From the NCBI GenBank assembly GCA_964581565.1, contig CAZOOZ010000006.1, forward strand, positions 1 to 64,000: a DNA stretch of 64,000 nucleotides. Direction: 5' to 3'. Below are positions 36,747 to 46,399 of the stretch, in pieces. A program made the translations under genes and the position numbers. A model generated the notes under the pieces. That model was given only the letters and a program-made list of their open reading frames with translations, had not been told where the DNA came from and ran no database searches. Source of the DNA: UBA1433 sp964581565 (GTDB taxonomy: Bacteria > Bacillota > Clostridia > Eubacteriales > UBA1433). How positions within the stretch are numbered: position 1 is the stretch's first letter; the number at the start of each line of letters is the position of its first letter.

Positions 36747-36792
36747 TAATAAAAATTTAATAACATTAAAAAATAAAGGTATAAAAAATTAA

Positions 36793-37311
36793 ATGGAAAC
36801 TTTTATTAGAAAATGCATTGAAAGTGACCTGGCTACATTATGTTCGATATCTTATGAGACATATAAAGATACATTTTCAGATCAAAATTCTCAGGAAAAT
36901 ATGTATAAATATCTTAGCAAGGCATTTGGAATTGTAAAAATACGCACGGAATTATTAAACAACGGCTCCAGTTTTTATTTTTTATACGCCGATAAAATCT
37001 TAGCGGGCTATTTTAAAATAAATGAACATATTGCTCAAACAGATATGCATGATACTCTCTCTTTAGAATTAGAAAGAATATACTTAAAGAAAGAATTCCA
37101 AGGAAAAGGCTTTGGTAAAATTATGCTAGATTATGCTGTTGATATCGCAAAACAAAATCATAAATCTTATATTTGGCTTGGTGTCTGGGAGAAAAATAGG
37201 AACGCAATACAATTTTATACTAAAAATGGATTTACCCCATTCGCCACACACCCATTTATTATGGGCAATGAAGAACAAACAGATCTGCTTATGAAAAAGA
37301 ATTTAAAATAA
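36793..37311 (+). CDS. GNAT acetyltransferase, PaiA-like
   Basis: A 172-residue GNAT enzyme. ELERIYLKKEFQGKGFGKIML (about 94-114) contains the acetyl-CoA-binding Q-G-K-G-F-G loop, and WLGVWEKNRNAIQFYTKNGF with the ending FIMGNEEQTDLLM matches B. subtilis PaiA, a spermidine/spermine N-acetyltransferase. This fits the polyamine operon at the end of the window. AAAGGT lies 12 bases upstream of the ATG. The polyamine substrate is inferred from family resemblance. Confidence 0.8.
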   Translation: METFIRKCIESDLATLCSISYETYKDTFSDQNSQENMYKYLSKAFGIVKIRTELLNNGSSFYFLYADKILAGYFKINEHIAQTDMHDTLSLELERIYLKKEFQGKGFGKIMLDYAVDIAKQNHKSYIWLGVWEKNRNAIQFYTKNGFTPFATHPFIMGNEEQTDLLMKKNLK

Positions 37312-37340
37312 ATCTCTATATAGAAATACAAGGATGCATC

Positions 37341-38573
37341 ATGGATATTCAAAAATATCTTAAAATATTTAAAGAATGTCAAAAAATAAATATACAAAAG
37401 GAAATGCTCATCAATAATGTTCGCAAAGGCCGCATATTTGCTTATATTATGATCAGTTTCGATCTTCTTTTAGCGGTTGTTGATATTAGTAGTTCGGTTT
37501 TAAAAATAGATGACCGCTTTCATTACAGCAATTATTTAATCGCATATTTAATTTTAATAAGTATTAACATCTTATATTTACTTATATTTTCCCGTATTAC
37601 ATATGCTGATATTGAAAAATTTAATTTTAAAAAAATTAAAAAATTTGAAGCTTTAATAATTATTTATATTACGTTAATAATGTCCTGGGGAAGTGTTATT
37701 TCTCTTATGGATCAAAAATTATATGGTCAGCTTATGACATTCATGGTGAACGCTATCTCCTGTTCTGTGATTTATTTGCTGGATAACAAAAAAATTATGA
37801 TTCCTTATATTATTTCGGTATCAATTCTTTGTATAGGTCTCCCATTTTTTCAGCCTTCAAGCGATGTTTTAGTCGGACATTATGTGAATTTATTTGTTTT
37901 TGTAGCTATTTCATGGCTCACATCGAGAATTATTTATATAAGCTATTGCCATGACATCAATAATAAAAAATTATTAAGAGAATCAAAAAAATTGCTCGAA
38001 AAAAAAATAATTGAAAATAAACAAATCAATCTCAAGTTAACAATGGCCAACGATCAATTAAAAGAATTAGCATTAGTAGACGAATTAACAGGAATACCTA
38101 ACCGCAGGAATTTTAGAAATTTTATAGATTTGGCTTTTAGCAGTTATGTCAAAGCAGAGACTACTTTTTCTTTTATGATGATAGATATTGATTTTTTTAA
38201 AGAATTCAATGATACATATGGTCATATCGAAGGCGACAAGGTATTGATCGATGTTGCAAATGCAATCAATTCCGTTGTTAAAAATCCTATGGAATTCGTT
38301 GCCCGTTGGGGCGGCGAAGAATTTGTATATGCATCTTTTAATATGTCTCAGACATATATTGTAGAGCTTGCCGAAGAGATAAGATTAAAGATATTATCAT
38401 TGAAAATCTATCATAACGATTCTGTAAATAATTTTCTATCCGTTAGTATTGGCGTGTGTTTTAGAAAAGTTCATGGTATATCTGATGTCAGCTGTATCAT
38501 TGAACAAGCTGATAAGATGTTATACTCAGCAAAAGAAAGCGGCCGCAATAATGTTCAAATATTTATGAATTAA
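37341..38573 (+). CDS. membrane diguanylate cyclase (GGDEF)
   Basis: A 410-residue protein with about six membrane segments in residues 30-200, a short coiled coil (about 210-240), and a GGDEF domain from about 245. The active-site motif is GGEEF (324-328) and the preceding metal-binding aspartate is in MIDIDFFKEFNDTYGH, so it should synthesise c-di-GMP. The membrane part is probably a sensor of unknown signal. It follows the acetyltransferase by 29 bases and is likely co-transcribed. Confidence 0.88.
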   Translation: MDIQKYLKIFKECQKINIQKEMLINNVRKGRIFAYIMISFDLLLAVVDISSSVLKIDDRFHYSNYLIAYLILISINILYLLIFSRITYADIEKFNFKKIKKFEALIIIYITLIMSWGSVISLMDQKLYGQLMTFMVNAISCSVIYLLDNKKIMIPYIISVSILCIGLPFFQPSSDVLVGHYVNLFVFVAISWLTSRIIYISYCHDINNKKLLRESKKLLEKKIIENKQINLKLTMANDQLKELALVDELTGIPNRRNFRNFIDLAFSSYVKAETTFSFMMIDIDFFKEFNDTYGHIEGDKVLIDVANAINSVVKNPMEFVARWGGEEFVYASFNMSQTYIVELAEEIRLKILSLKIYHNDSVNNFLSVSIGVCFRKVHGISDVSCIIEQADKMLYSAKESGRNNVQIFMN

Positions 38574-38731
38574 TATTATTACTAAAGTTATACGTTTTTC
38601 AAATTTTTTTGCGCTTCATTATTTTATTTCACAAATCTTTAAATATCATATTTGGCTGTGTGAATACAACTAATATAATGATATAATACATTTATCAATT
38701 CAAAATAATAATATAGATAAGGAGTGAAACA

Positions 38732-39280
38732 ATGAAAGAAATTCGATTGCATGGGCGCGGCGGACAAGGTGTAGTAAAAGCTTCTCAAATTATAGTAAAA
38801 GCTGCAGTCAATGCAGGCAGTTATGGACAATTTATACCTTTCTTTGGCGTAGAAAGAAAAGGATCCCCTGTATTCGGCTTCCTTCGGCTGGACACAAAAC
38901 CAATTCGTCGAAAAATGCAAGTATATGAACCGGAAATCTTATTGATATTTGATGACACATTAGTGGAATTGTCTTCCACATATGAAGGATTCATTGACGG
39001 CGGGGTCATTATAATCAACTCCAAAAAAACAATTTCTGAACTTCATATCCCCAAGCAGGCCAAACAAGTAGCTATCGTCGATGCTACCGGAATATCATTA
39101 AAATTATTCGGAAAAAACATTCCCAATACCGCTATGCTGGGTGCCTTTGTTAAAGTAACCGGTCTTGTGGACTGGAATACTTTACTTCAAGAAATTGGCG
39201 TAGAGTTTGGAGAATCAAATAAAAATGCGGCAACACAAGGTTATGAGCAAGTTGTAGTCTGCAATGAAATCAACAAATAG
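38732..39280 (+). CDS. 2-oxoacid:ferredoxin oxidoreductase gamma subunit
   Basis: A 182-residue subunit beginning MKEIRLHGRGGQGVVKAS, the hallmark GRGGQG segment of the gamma domain, which helps bind CoA. AAGGAG precedes the ATG. It is the first of four genes in the order gamma-delta-alpha-beta, typical of pyruvate and 2-oxoisovalerate oxidoreductases of the four-subunit type. Confidence 0.92.
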   Translation: MKEIRLHGRGGQGVVKASQIIVKAAVNAGSYGQFIPFFGVERKGSPVFGFLRLDTKPIRRKMQVYEPEILLIFDDTLVELSSTYEGFIDGGVIIINSKKTISELHIPKQAKQVAIVDATGISLKLFGKNIPNTAMLGAFVKVTGLVDWNTLLQEIGVEFGESNKNAATQGYEQVVVCNEINK

Positions 39281-39297
39281 GAGGTATAGGAAGAAAT

Positions 39298-39573
39298 ATG
39301 AAAAATAGAGCACATATAACCCCAGTGGGTAACGAGGGCATGTATATTCTTGATACAGCCAGTTGGAGAACTGAAAAACCGGTTATGGACAAAGATCTTT
39401 GCATAGAATGTGGACTTTGTCTAAGTTATTGCCCCGTAAACGCTATTATTTTTAATAAGAATAATAAATATCAAATTACCTATGATTTTTGTAAAGGTTG
39501 TGGTATTTGTGCGGTGGAATGTCCTAGAAAAGCAATTACAATGATTGCGGAAGGAGGCGAGAATAATGAGTAA
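39298..39573 (+). CDS. 2-oxoacid:ferredoxin oxidoreductase delta subunit (2x[4Fe-4S])
   Basis: A 91-residue ferredoxin-like subunit with two regular clusters, CIECGLCLSYCP and CKGCGICAVECP. It carries electrons from the thiamine site to external ferredoxin. It lies 17 bases after the gamma gene with AGGAGG upstream, and overlaps the alpha gene start by 8 bases. Confidence 0.93.
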   Translation: MKNRAHITPVGNEGMYILDTASWRTEKPVMDKDLCIECGLCLSYCPVNAIIFNKNNKYQITYDFCKGCGICAVECPRKAITMIAEGGENNE

Positions 39574-40747
39574 GATCAAAGCAATGACCGGGAACACAAC
39601 CGCGGCCATTGCCGCTTCACTCTGCCGTCCTGATTTAATAGCGGCGTATCCTATCACCCCTCAATCTTCTGTTGCTGAATATTTGTCTGAATTAGTGCAT
39701 GACGGTATTTTGGATGCTAATCTTGTTACAACAGAATCCGAACATTCCGTTATGAGTGTTATTCAAGGTGCCGCATGTGCCGGAGCGCGTACCTTTACGG
39801 CCACCAGTGCTCAGGGGCTGGCTTTTATGTATGAGCCGTATTTCCAGATGTCTACAATGCGTCTGCCAATGGTTATGGCACTTGTTACCAGAGAAATGAT
39901 TTCACCATGCACCGTTTGGAGCGGACAGCAAGACGCAATGTCGGTAAGAGACGCAGGTTGGATTCAAGTTTTCGTTGAAAATAATCAGGAAATAATGGAT
40001 ATGATTATCCAAGGCTATATGATAGCAGAGCATGATGATGTGTTGATTCCTGTAAATGTATGCTATGACGGCTTTTATCTCTCTCATTTAGTGGAAGGCG
40101 TTGAGATTCCTACGCAGAAAGAAGTGGATGCATTTTTGCCTCCTGTACATTTTAACCATGCTGTTCTGGATCCAGATGATCCAATAGCCGTAGATTCTCT
40201 CACAAGCGGAGAAGTATTGATGCGATACCGCAAAACTCACTTAGAAGCTATGGAAAAAGCATTAGATATCATAGAAGAAGTAGATAAAAAGTTCTCTGCT
40301 TCTTTTGGCCGATCTTATGGCGGCGCAATTGAGACTTATCAATGTGAGGATGCCGATATTGTTTTAATAACTGTAGGCGGAATGACTGGTACGGCCAGAG
40401 ATGCTGTTGATATAGCAAGAGCAAACGGCATCAAGGTCGGACTTTTAAAACTTCGTTTTGTGCGACCTTTTCCGGCAAAACGCATAGCAAAAGCTTTATC
40501 TGATAAAAAGGGATTTGCTGTAGTCGACAGAAGCGTATGTTTTGGCTGGAGTACAGGTCCTATGTATACAGAAATCAGAGCTGCATTAACCAACGAAAAT
40601 TGCGATTTTTCTCATTTTTCGGCTATAGGCGGATTAGGGGGCGCAGATATTTCGCTAAAACATATGCTAATTGTTATCGAAAAATTGGAAAAAGAAAAAA
40701 ACCAACCTGGCCAAAAAGATACACTCTGGCTCACAAAAGAGTTATAA
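39566..40747 (+). CDS. 2-oxoacid:ferredoxin oxidoreductase alpha subunit
   Basis: A 393-residue subunit. AAYPITPQSSVAEYLSE near the N-terminus is the substrate/TPP pocket motif, and ITVGGMTGTARDAVD lies in the second domain. I place the start at 39566, preceded by AAGGAGG, inside the end of the delta gene. With the beta subunit it forms the catalytic core. Pyruvate is the most likely substrate, but 2-oxoisovalerate cannot be excluded. Confidence 0.92.
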   Translation: MSKIKAMTGNTTAAIAASLCRPDLIAAYPITPQSSVAEYLSELVHDGILDANLVTTESEHSVMSVIQGAACAGARTFTATSAQGLAFMYEPYFQMSTMRLPMVMALVTREMISPCTVWSGQQDAMSVRDAGWIQVFVENNQEIMDMIIQGYMIAEHDDVLIPVNVCYDGFYLSHLVEGVEIPTQKEVDAFLPPVHFNHAVLDPDDPIAVDSLTSGEVLMRYRKTHLEAMEKALDIIEEVDKKFSASFGRSYGGAIETYQCEDADIVLITVGGMTGTARDAVDIARANGIKVGLLKLRFVRPFPAKRIAKALSDKKGFAVVDRSVCFGWSTGPMYTEIRAALTNENCDFSHFSAIGGLGGADISLKHMLIVIEKLEKEKNQPGQKDTLWLTKEL

Positions 40748-40760
40748 AGGAGGAATGAAA

Positions 40761-41666
40761 ATGAGTTATATTGAAACCATCCGATCATGTGATGATATGG
40801 TAACGCCCGGTATGTCTGCCTGTCAGGGATGTGGCGGGGAATTGATTTTAAGAAAAGTTCTGCAAATTGCCGGCAAAAATACGATTGTATGCGTTCCTCC
40901 GGGGTGCATGTCCGGCGCTGGTGTCGTTGGCTGGAACTATCAAACAGGAATGAAGATTCCTGTGCATATACCGCTGCTTACCAATACCGCTTCTTTTCTC
41001 GCAGGCGTATCTCAAATATACCAGAGAAAAGGAAGAACAGATGTCAACATCATTGCCGTTGCCGGTGATGGCGCTACAGCCGATGGAGGTTTTCAGGCTT
41101 TATCGGGCGCTGCCGAACGTAATGAAAAAATGTTGTACGTGTGCTATGATAATGAAGGTTATATGAATACCGGTTTTCAAAGAAGTTCGACAACCACTAA
41201 AGGTTCCAGAACTTCGACAACCCCACTTGGAAAAGTAATTAACGGCAAAGAGCAGCACCAAAAATATATGCCTTTGATTTTATCTATGCATCATTTAGAC
41301 TATTGCGCAACAGCCTCCCCTTCGCATATGGCAGATATGGTATTAAAAATAGAACAAGGCTTAGCAGCCAGTAAGAAAGGTTTTGCATATCTTCACATCT
41401 TTTCCCCATGCCCGACCGGTTGGTTATTTGAGCCAAATCAGAGTATTCAAATAGCACGAAAAGCTGTTGCATCTAATATATTTCCTCTTTGGGAAATGAA
41501 AGATGGCAAATATAAAATTACATTTGAAAACAAAAAACCAATTCCCGCAGCAGATTTTCTTCATAGTATCGGTAAATTTAAGAAATTATCTGCTGAAGAT
41601 ATTGAAGAAATTCAAAAAGAAGCTGATCGTAGATATAAACTAATAAAAAATCTTGCATTGGCTTAG
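40761..41666 (+). CDS. 2-oxoacid:ferredoxin oxidoreductase beta subunit
   Basis: A 301-residue thiamine-diphosphate subunit. The iron-sulfur cysteines CQGCGG are near residue 20, and the TPP-binding GDGATADGGFQAL with DNEGYMNTGFQRS is at about 108-140. AAAGGAGG sits seven bases before the ATG at 40761; a second ATG two codons earlier is possible. It is the last gene of the operon and is followed by a strong terminator. Confidence 0.93.
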   Translation: MSYIETIRSCDDMVTPGMSACQGCGGELILRKVLQIAGKNTIVCVPPGCMSGAGVVGWNYQTGMKIPVHIPLLTNTASFLAGVSQIYQRKGRTDVNIIAVAGDGATADGGFQALSGAAERNEKMLYVCYDNEGYMNTGFQRSSTTTKGSRTSTTPLGKVINGKEQHQKYMPLILSMHHLDYCATASPSHMADMVLKIEQGLAASKKGFAYLHIFSPCPTGWLFEPNQSIQIARKAVASNIFPLWEMKDGKYKITFENKKPIPAADFLHSIGKFKKLSAEDIEEIQKEADRRYKLIKNLALA

Positions 41667-41683
41667 CCTTTTATTTTTATTTT

Positions 41684-41714
41684 AACACCCGGCTTTTTAT
41701 TAATGCCGGGTGTT
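41684..41714. terminator. terminator after the oxidoreductase operon
   Basis: AACACCCGGC and GCCGGGTGTT form a perfect 10-bp GC-rich stem with an 11-base loop, followed by a T-run. It lies between convergent genes. Confidence 0.88.
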
Positions 41715-41736
41715 TTTTATGATGAATAGATCTTTT

Positions 41737-44700
41737 TTAAAATGCGGTGTCGGGTATATGTCTACAATGTTGAATCTGCACATTATTTTTTGTACGTTCA
41801 AGCATTAATTTTATTCGATTTATTTGATTTACTTCACTTGCACCCGGATCATAATCAATTGTTACAATATTGACTTGTGGATATTTTTCTTTAAGCTGCT
41901 TAATCATTCCTTTTCCTGTAATATGATTAGGCAAACATGCAAATGGCTGCATACAAATAATATTACCGGCTCCTTCCTTTATTAACTCAACCATTTCTGC
42001 TGTTAAAAGCCATCCCTCTCCTGATTGATTATAAAGTGATAAAATATCTTTTACGCTTTCTGCCATCTGATAAATGTTTTTCGGCTCTTTAAATTTTTTG
42101 CTGCGTTTTAAAGCAAGACGCATATCATTACGATAATTTTCAATATATTTTATTACGATATTACTCGCTATGCCGTATATTTTTGTTCTTCCAAGATTAT
42201 GATAATTCATTTCATTTCCATAAGCACTGTATAAAAAGAATTCAAGCAAACCCGGAACCACAATTTCAGCTCCTGCATCTTCAATAAAGTCCACCATATT
42301 ATTATTGGCGGTAGGATGATATTTTACCAATATTTCCCCAACCAATCCCACACGAGGTTTCTTTTTATCTCTGATTTCTATTTTTTCAAAATCATTGACG
42401 ATCATTTCTATATTTCGGCGAAATTGATCTCTATTTCCTTGTCGGATATTATTTTTACATCTTTCCATCCATTTTTCATATAACCTATTGACTTGACCAA
42501 TTGTTTTTTCATAAGGTCTTACTTGAAAAAGCAACTTCATAAGCAGGTCTCCATAAACCATTGACATAATCACTTTGTTTAAAAAAGGCAGTGTGAGTTT
42601 AAATCCCGAATTTTTTTCTAATCCGACTGTGTTTGCAGATATCACCGGAATATTTTCAAACCCTGCATCTTTGAGCGCCTTTCTTAAAAGTGCCATATAA
42701 TTACTTGCTCTGCAAGGCCCCCCTGTCTGAGTTATAATTAGTGCGGTTGTATTTAAATCATATTTACCTGATTTTAATGCGCTGATTAATTGTCCAATAA
42801 TGATAATAGACGGATAGCAAGAGTCATTATTTACATATTTTAAACCTTCATGAATATCTTTATTATCTACTTGTTTTAAAATCTCAAATCTATATCCCGA
42901 TGCACGTGCTGCTTCCTGCACCAATTCAAAATGGATAGGCGCCATTTGCGGGGCAAGTATTGTGTATTTTTTTCGCATTTTTCTTGTAAATATTTGCCTT
43001 TGATATGAAGATATATTAAGACTGTCTTCATCATAATTTATTTTCTTTTCCCTTATTTCCATTGCCGCTTTAAGCGATCTGAGTCTAATCCTTACGGCTC
43101 CCAAATTACTGATTTCATCAATTTTAATCATAGTATGCATTTTCCCTGCACGACTTAGAATTTCATTTGCTTGATCCGACGCAATAGAATCCGGACCACA
43201 CCCAAATGAATTTAATTGAATCAATTCCAAATTATTTTGTCTCGATACAAATTCAGCAGCCTCATATAATCTGGAATGATACATCCATTGGTCTAATACT
43301 CTGAGTGGCCGTTCCAGCCTCCCGAGATGAGCCACAGCATCTTCAGTAAGAACGGCCATCCCTAACGAAGTAAGTAGTTTTGGTATCCCATGATTTATCT
43401 CGCCGTCTATATGATATGGTCTTCCTGATAGCACAACGCCTTTGCGGTTATTTTTTTTTAACCACTCTAAGACTTCTTCTCCTCTTTTTTTAATATCATT
43501 TTTAGTTCTTAAGTCTTCTTGCCATGCAATTGAGATGGCATATTTTATTTCCTCGTAAGAGACAGAATATTCTTTTAATTCTTCATACATTTTTTTTGTT
43601 AATAAATTTTTATTATGATATGGTAAAAAAGGATTATGAAATTTTATTTCATTTTCTTTTAATGTACTCATATTTGTTTTAATTACTTCGGCATATGCGG
43701 TCACAATAGGACAATTAAAATAATTGTCTGCTTCTTTTAATTCTGCTCTTTCTTTATAGATACATGGATAAAAAATATGTTTAATGTTTTTCTTTATCAA
43801 AGCGACAATATGCCCATGAACCAGTTTCGCCGGATAGCATATCGTATCAGAAGCAATCGTGTCCATTCCTGATTCATAGATTTGCCTACTGGAAAGTGAA
43901 GATAATTCTACTCTGAAACCCAGCTCTGTAAAAAATGTAAACCAAAACGGATAATTTTCATACATATTTAAAACGCGTGGAATTCCGATAACGCCTCGTG
44001 GAGCATCTTCTTTTCCCAATGGTCGATAATGAAACAACCTGCTGGCCTTGTATTCAAACATATTCGGGACTTTATTTTCTTCTTCCAATCCAATGCCTTT
44101 ATCACAACGATTGCCCGAAATAAATTTTCTTTTATTCGTAAACGAATTGATAGTCAGCAAGCAATTATTAGTGCATTTCTTACATCTGGCGAGCTTTGTT
44201 TGATAAGCAAATTTTTCTAAATTATCTAATGAAATCAAAGAGGTCTGTAAATTTTTATTCCAAGCATTTTTTGCAATCAAAGCTGCACCGTAAGCACCCA
44301 TCAACCCTGAAATATCAGGCCTTACAACTTCTCTCCCTGTTATTAATTCAAAACATCGCAAAATCGCATCATTTAAAAAAGTGCCTCCCTGAACAATGAT
44401 ATTATCTCCAAGCTCCGCACAGTCTTTTATTTTTATTACTTTATGCAATGCATTTTGAACAACCGAATAACACAACCCGGCAGATATGTCTCCAATGGTC
44501 AAACCTTCTTTTTGAGCTTGTTTTACTCTTGAATTCATAAATACCGTGCAGCGCGAACCTAAGTCGGCAGGCGTGGATGCATTTAATCCTTCATTAACAA
44601 ATCCTTCAATACTCATTCCAAGAGATTTTGCAAAAGTTTCTATGAAGGAGCCGCATCCAGATGAACAGGCTTCGTTTAAAATCACATTGTCAATAACCTT

Positions 44701-45990
44701 ATTTTTTATTTTTATACATTTCATATCTTGACCGCCAATATCTAAAATGAAATCTACATTTGGCATAAACTGCTTCGCAGCTGTGTAGTGTGCAATTGTT
44801 TCTACTTGTCCAATATCACAAGAAAAAGCAGCTTTTATCAAATGTTCGCCGTACCCGGTTACCGCAGCATATGCTATTTTGGCATCATTTGGCAAATGAT
44901 AATAGATTATATGAAGTATTTTTCTTACGGCTTCTATGGGATTTCCTTCATTATTTGTATAATGTGTAAATAAAAGATTATTTTTCTCATCAATTAAAGC
45001 AGCTTTACTTGTTGTTGAACCAACATCCAATCCTAAGAAACAATTTCCTTTAAAACAACCTAATTCTTTTCTCTTCACATTATTTTCAGTATGCCTCTTA
45101 AGAAAAATCTCATATTCCTCGTCAGTTGAAAATAACGGCGGCAAATGTGGCAGGCTTACATGAAAACAGCATTCTTTAGCTTGTATGAGTGAGATTAATT
45201 TTTTTGGAGTGATGATTTCCTTATTTTCTTTAGAGCATAAAGCCGCACCAATGGCAACATAAATTTCAGCATTTTGAGGGATTATCATCTCATCGTCATC
45301 TAAATCTAAAGTTTTTTGGAAACGCTTCCTCAATTGAGGCAAAAAATGCAGCGGTCCTCCAAGAAATCCTATTTTTCCTCTTATTGTTTTCCCGCACGCT
45401 AATCCGCTGATTGTTTGATTGACGACTGCTTGAAAAATCGATGCGGCAATATCTTCCTTACGCACTCCTTCATTTAATAATGGCTGTATATCAGTTTTTG
45501 CAAAAACTCCGCATCTGGATGCTATCGGATAAATAACTTCATAATTCTCAGCAAGCTTGTCTAAGCCTTGTGCATCTGTATTTAAGAGTACTGCCATTTG
45601 GTCAATAAACGCTCCGGTTCCTCCCGCACATATGCCATTCATTTTTTGATCAATGCCGTTTTCTAAAAACGTTATTTTTGCGTCTTCCCCGCCAAGCTCT
45701 ATGATCACTTTAACATCGGGAATAAATCTGTTTGTCGCACGGTATCCGGCATACACTTCCTGGATAAAAGGAAAATTCATTTTTTCTGAGAAAGACAGAG
45801 CTCCTGATCCTGTCAAACAAACAGTCATATAAGTATTTTTAAAATCATTATTTAAGTCTTTAAATATTTTTTTTAAAGTTGTGAAAAGGTCTGCATGATG
45901 TCTATTGTATCTATGGTAGAGTAAATTATCTCGTTTATCCAACAAGGCTATTTTCACTGTGGTAGATCCAATATCTATCCCGAGATGCAA
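41737..45990 (-). CDS. giant acyl-CoA dehydratase activase-like ATPase (HgdC/BadF type)
   Basis: A 1417-residue protein. Two ASKHA ATPase domains come first: residues 1-265 (GIDIGSTTVK, ICAGGTGAFIDQ) and about 325-585 (GLDVGSTTSKAAL, ACSSGCGSF); the cysteines would bridge a [4Fe-4S] cluster in a dimer. A DUF2229-type region (about 660-890; SGRPYHIDGE follows it) and an HgdB-like segment with NSFGCGPDS and QTGGPCRASNY occupy the rest. Such activators drive ATP-dependent electron transfer; the target of this all-in-one form is unknown, and no dehydratase is adjacent. The start is uncertain: TTG at 45990, or CTG at 46032, which has GGAGTG upstream. Confidence 0.85.
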   Translation of the reverse strand: MHLGIDIGSTTVKIALLDKRDNLLYHRYNRHHADLFTTLKKIFKDLNNDFKNTYMTVCLTGSGALSFSEKMNFPFIQEVYAGYRATNRFIPDVKVIIELGGEDAKITFLENGIDQKMNGICAGGTGAFIDQMAVLLNTDAQGLDKLAENYEVIYPIASRCGVFAKTDIQPLLNEGVRKEDIAASIFQAVVNQTISGLACGKTIRGKIGFLGGPLHFLPQLRKRFQKTLDLDDDEMIIPQNAEIYVAIGAALCSKENKEIITPKKLISLIQAKECCFHVSLPHLPPLFSTDEEYEIFLKRHTENNVKRKELGCFKGNCFLGLDVGSTTSKAALIDEKNNLLFTHYTNNEGNPIEAVRKILHIIYYHLPNDAKIAYAAVTGYGEHLIKAAFSCDIGQVETIAHYTAAKQFMPNVDFILDIGGQDMKCIKIKNKVIDNVILNEACSSGCGSFIETFAKSLGMSIEGFVNEGLNASTPADLGSRCTVFMNSRVKQAQKEGLTIGDISAGLCYSVVQNALHKVIKIKDCAELGDNIIVQGGTFLNDAILRCFELITGREVVRPDISGLMGAYGAALIAKNAWNKNLQTSLISLDNLEKFAYQTKLARCKKCTNNCLLTINSFTNKRKFISGNRCDKGIGLEEENKVPNMFEYKASRLFHYRPLGKEDAPRGVIGIPRVLNMYENYPFWFTFFTELGFRVELSSLSSRQIYESGMDTIASDTICYPAKLVHGHIVALIKKNIKHIFYPCIYKERAELKEADNYFNCPIVTAYAEVIKTNMSTLKENEIKFHNPFLPYHNKNLLTKKMYEELKEYSVSYEEIKYAISIAWQEDLRTKNDIKKRGEEVLEWLKKNNRKGVVLSGRPYHIDGEINHGIPKLLTSLGMAVLTEDAVAHLGRLERPLRVLDQWMYHSRLYEAAEFVSRQNNLELIQLNSFGCGPDSIASDQANEILSRAGKMHTMIKIDEISNLGAVRIRLRSLKAAMEIREKKINYDEDSLNISSYQRQIFTRKMRKKYTILAPQMAPIHFELVQEAARASGYRFEILKQVDNKDIHEGLKYVNNDSCYPSIIIIGQLISALKSGKYDLNTTALIITQTGGPCRASNYMALLRKALKDAGFENIPVISANTVGLEKNSGFKLTLPFLNKVIMSMVYGDLLMKLLFQVRPYEKTIGQVNRLYEKWMERCKNNIRQGNRDQFRRNIEMIVNDFEKIEIRDKKKPRVGLVGEILVKYHPTANNNMVDFIEDAGAEIVVPGLLEFFLYSAYGNEMNYHNLGRTKIYGIASNIVIKYIENYRNDMRLALKRSKKFKEPKNIYQMAESVKDILSLYNQSGEGWLLTAEMVELIKEGAGNIICMQPFACLPNHITGKGMIKQLKEKYPQVNIVTIDYDPGASEVNQINRIKLMLERTKNNVQIQHCRHIPDTAF

Positions 45991-46313
45991 TATATCTTTA
46001 TCATTGTTTTCTTTCGCAATATTTAAGTCCAGTTTTTTTCACTCCAATCTTATAGCAACTAATTTATTTGTTATTTGAATGTTCATAAAAATAACAAAAA
46101 TATTTATACCTGTATTTGTAAGTGTTAATAGTATTTGAATATTGCTTGAAAAATATAAGAATTTTTTCCATTTTTTAGTAAAAACTTTTAATTAATAGAA
46201 AAATTTAGTATTATATCAATAATTAAATATTGCTCATTTCAATACATGAATTTTATATGTATTATGAAATGAATCTGATAACGTTCTCTCAAGGTCGGTT
46301 TTCTACCAAATTA
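45991..46313. other. intergenic region between the activase gene and hppA
   Basis: AT-rich spacer between divergent genes. It includes the probable ribosome binding site GGAGTG (minus strand, about 46040) of the activase. I see no structured RNA or gene. Confidence 0.4.
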
Positions 46314-46342
46314 TTGACTTTTAATTAAAGTGGGAGTATGAT
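46314..46342 (+). promoter_or_regulatory. hppA promoter
   Basis: TTGACT (46314-46319), a 17-bp spacer and TATGAT (46337-46342), 58 bases before the hppA start. Confidence 0.6.
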
Positions 46343-46399
46343 TATTAAGGTTTTTATCAATATTTTAAATACTTATTCGTCATATTTTTGGAGGTTAAC

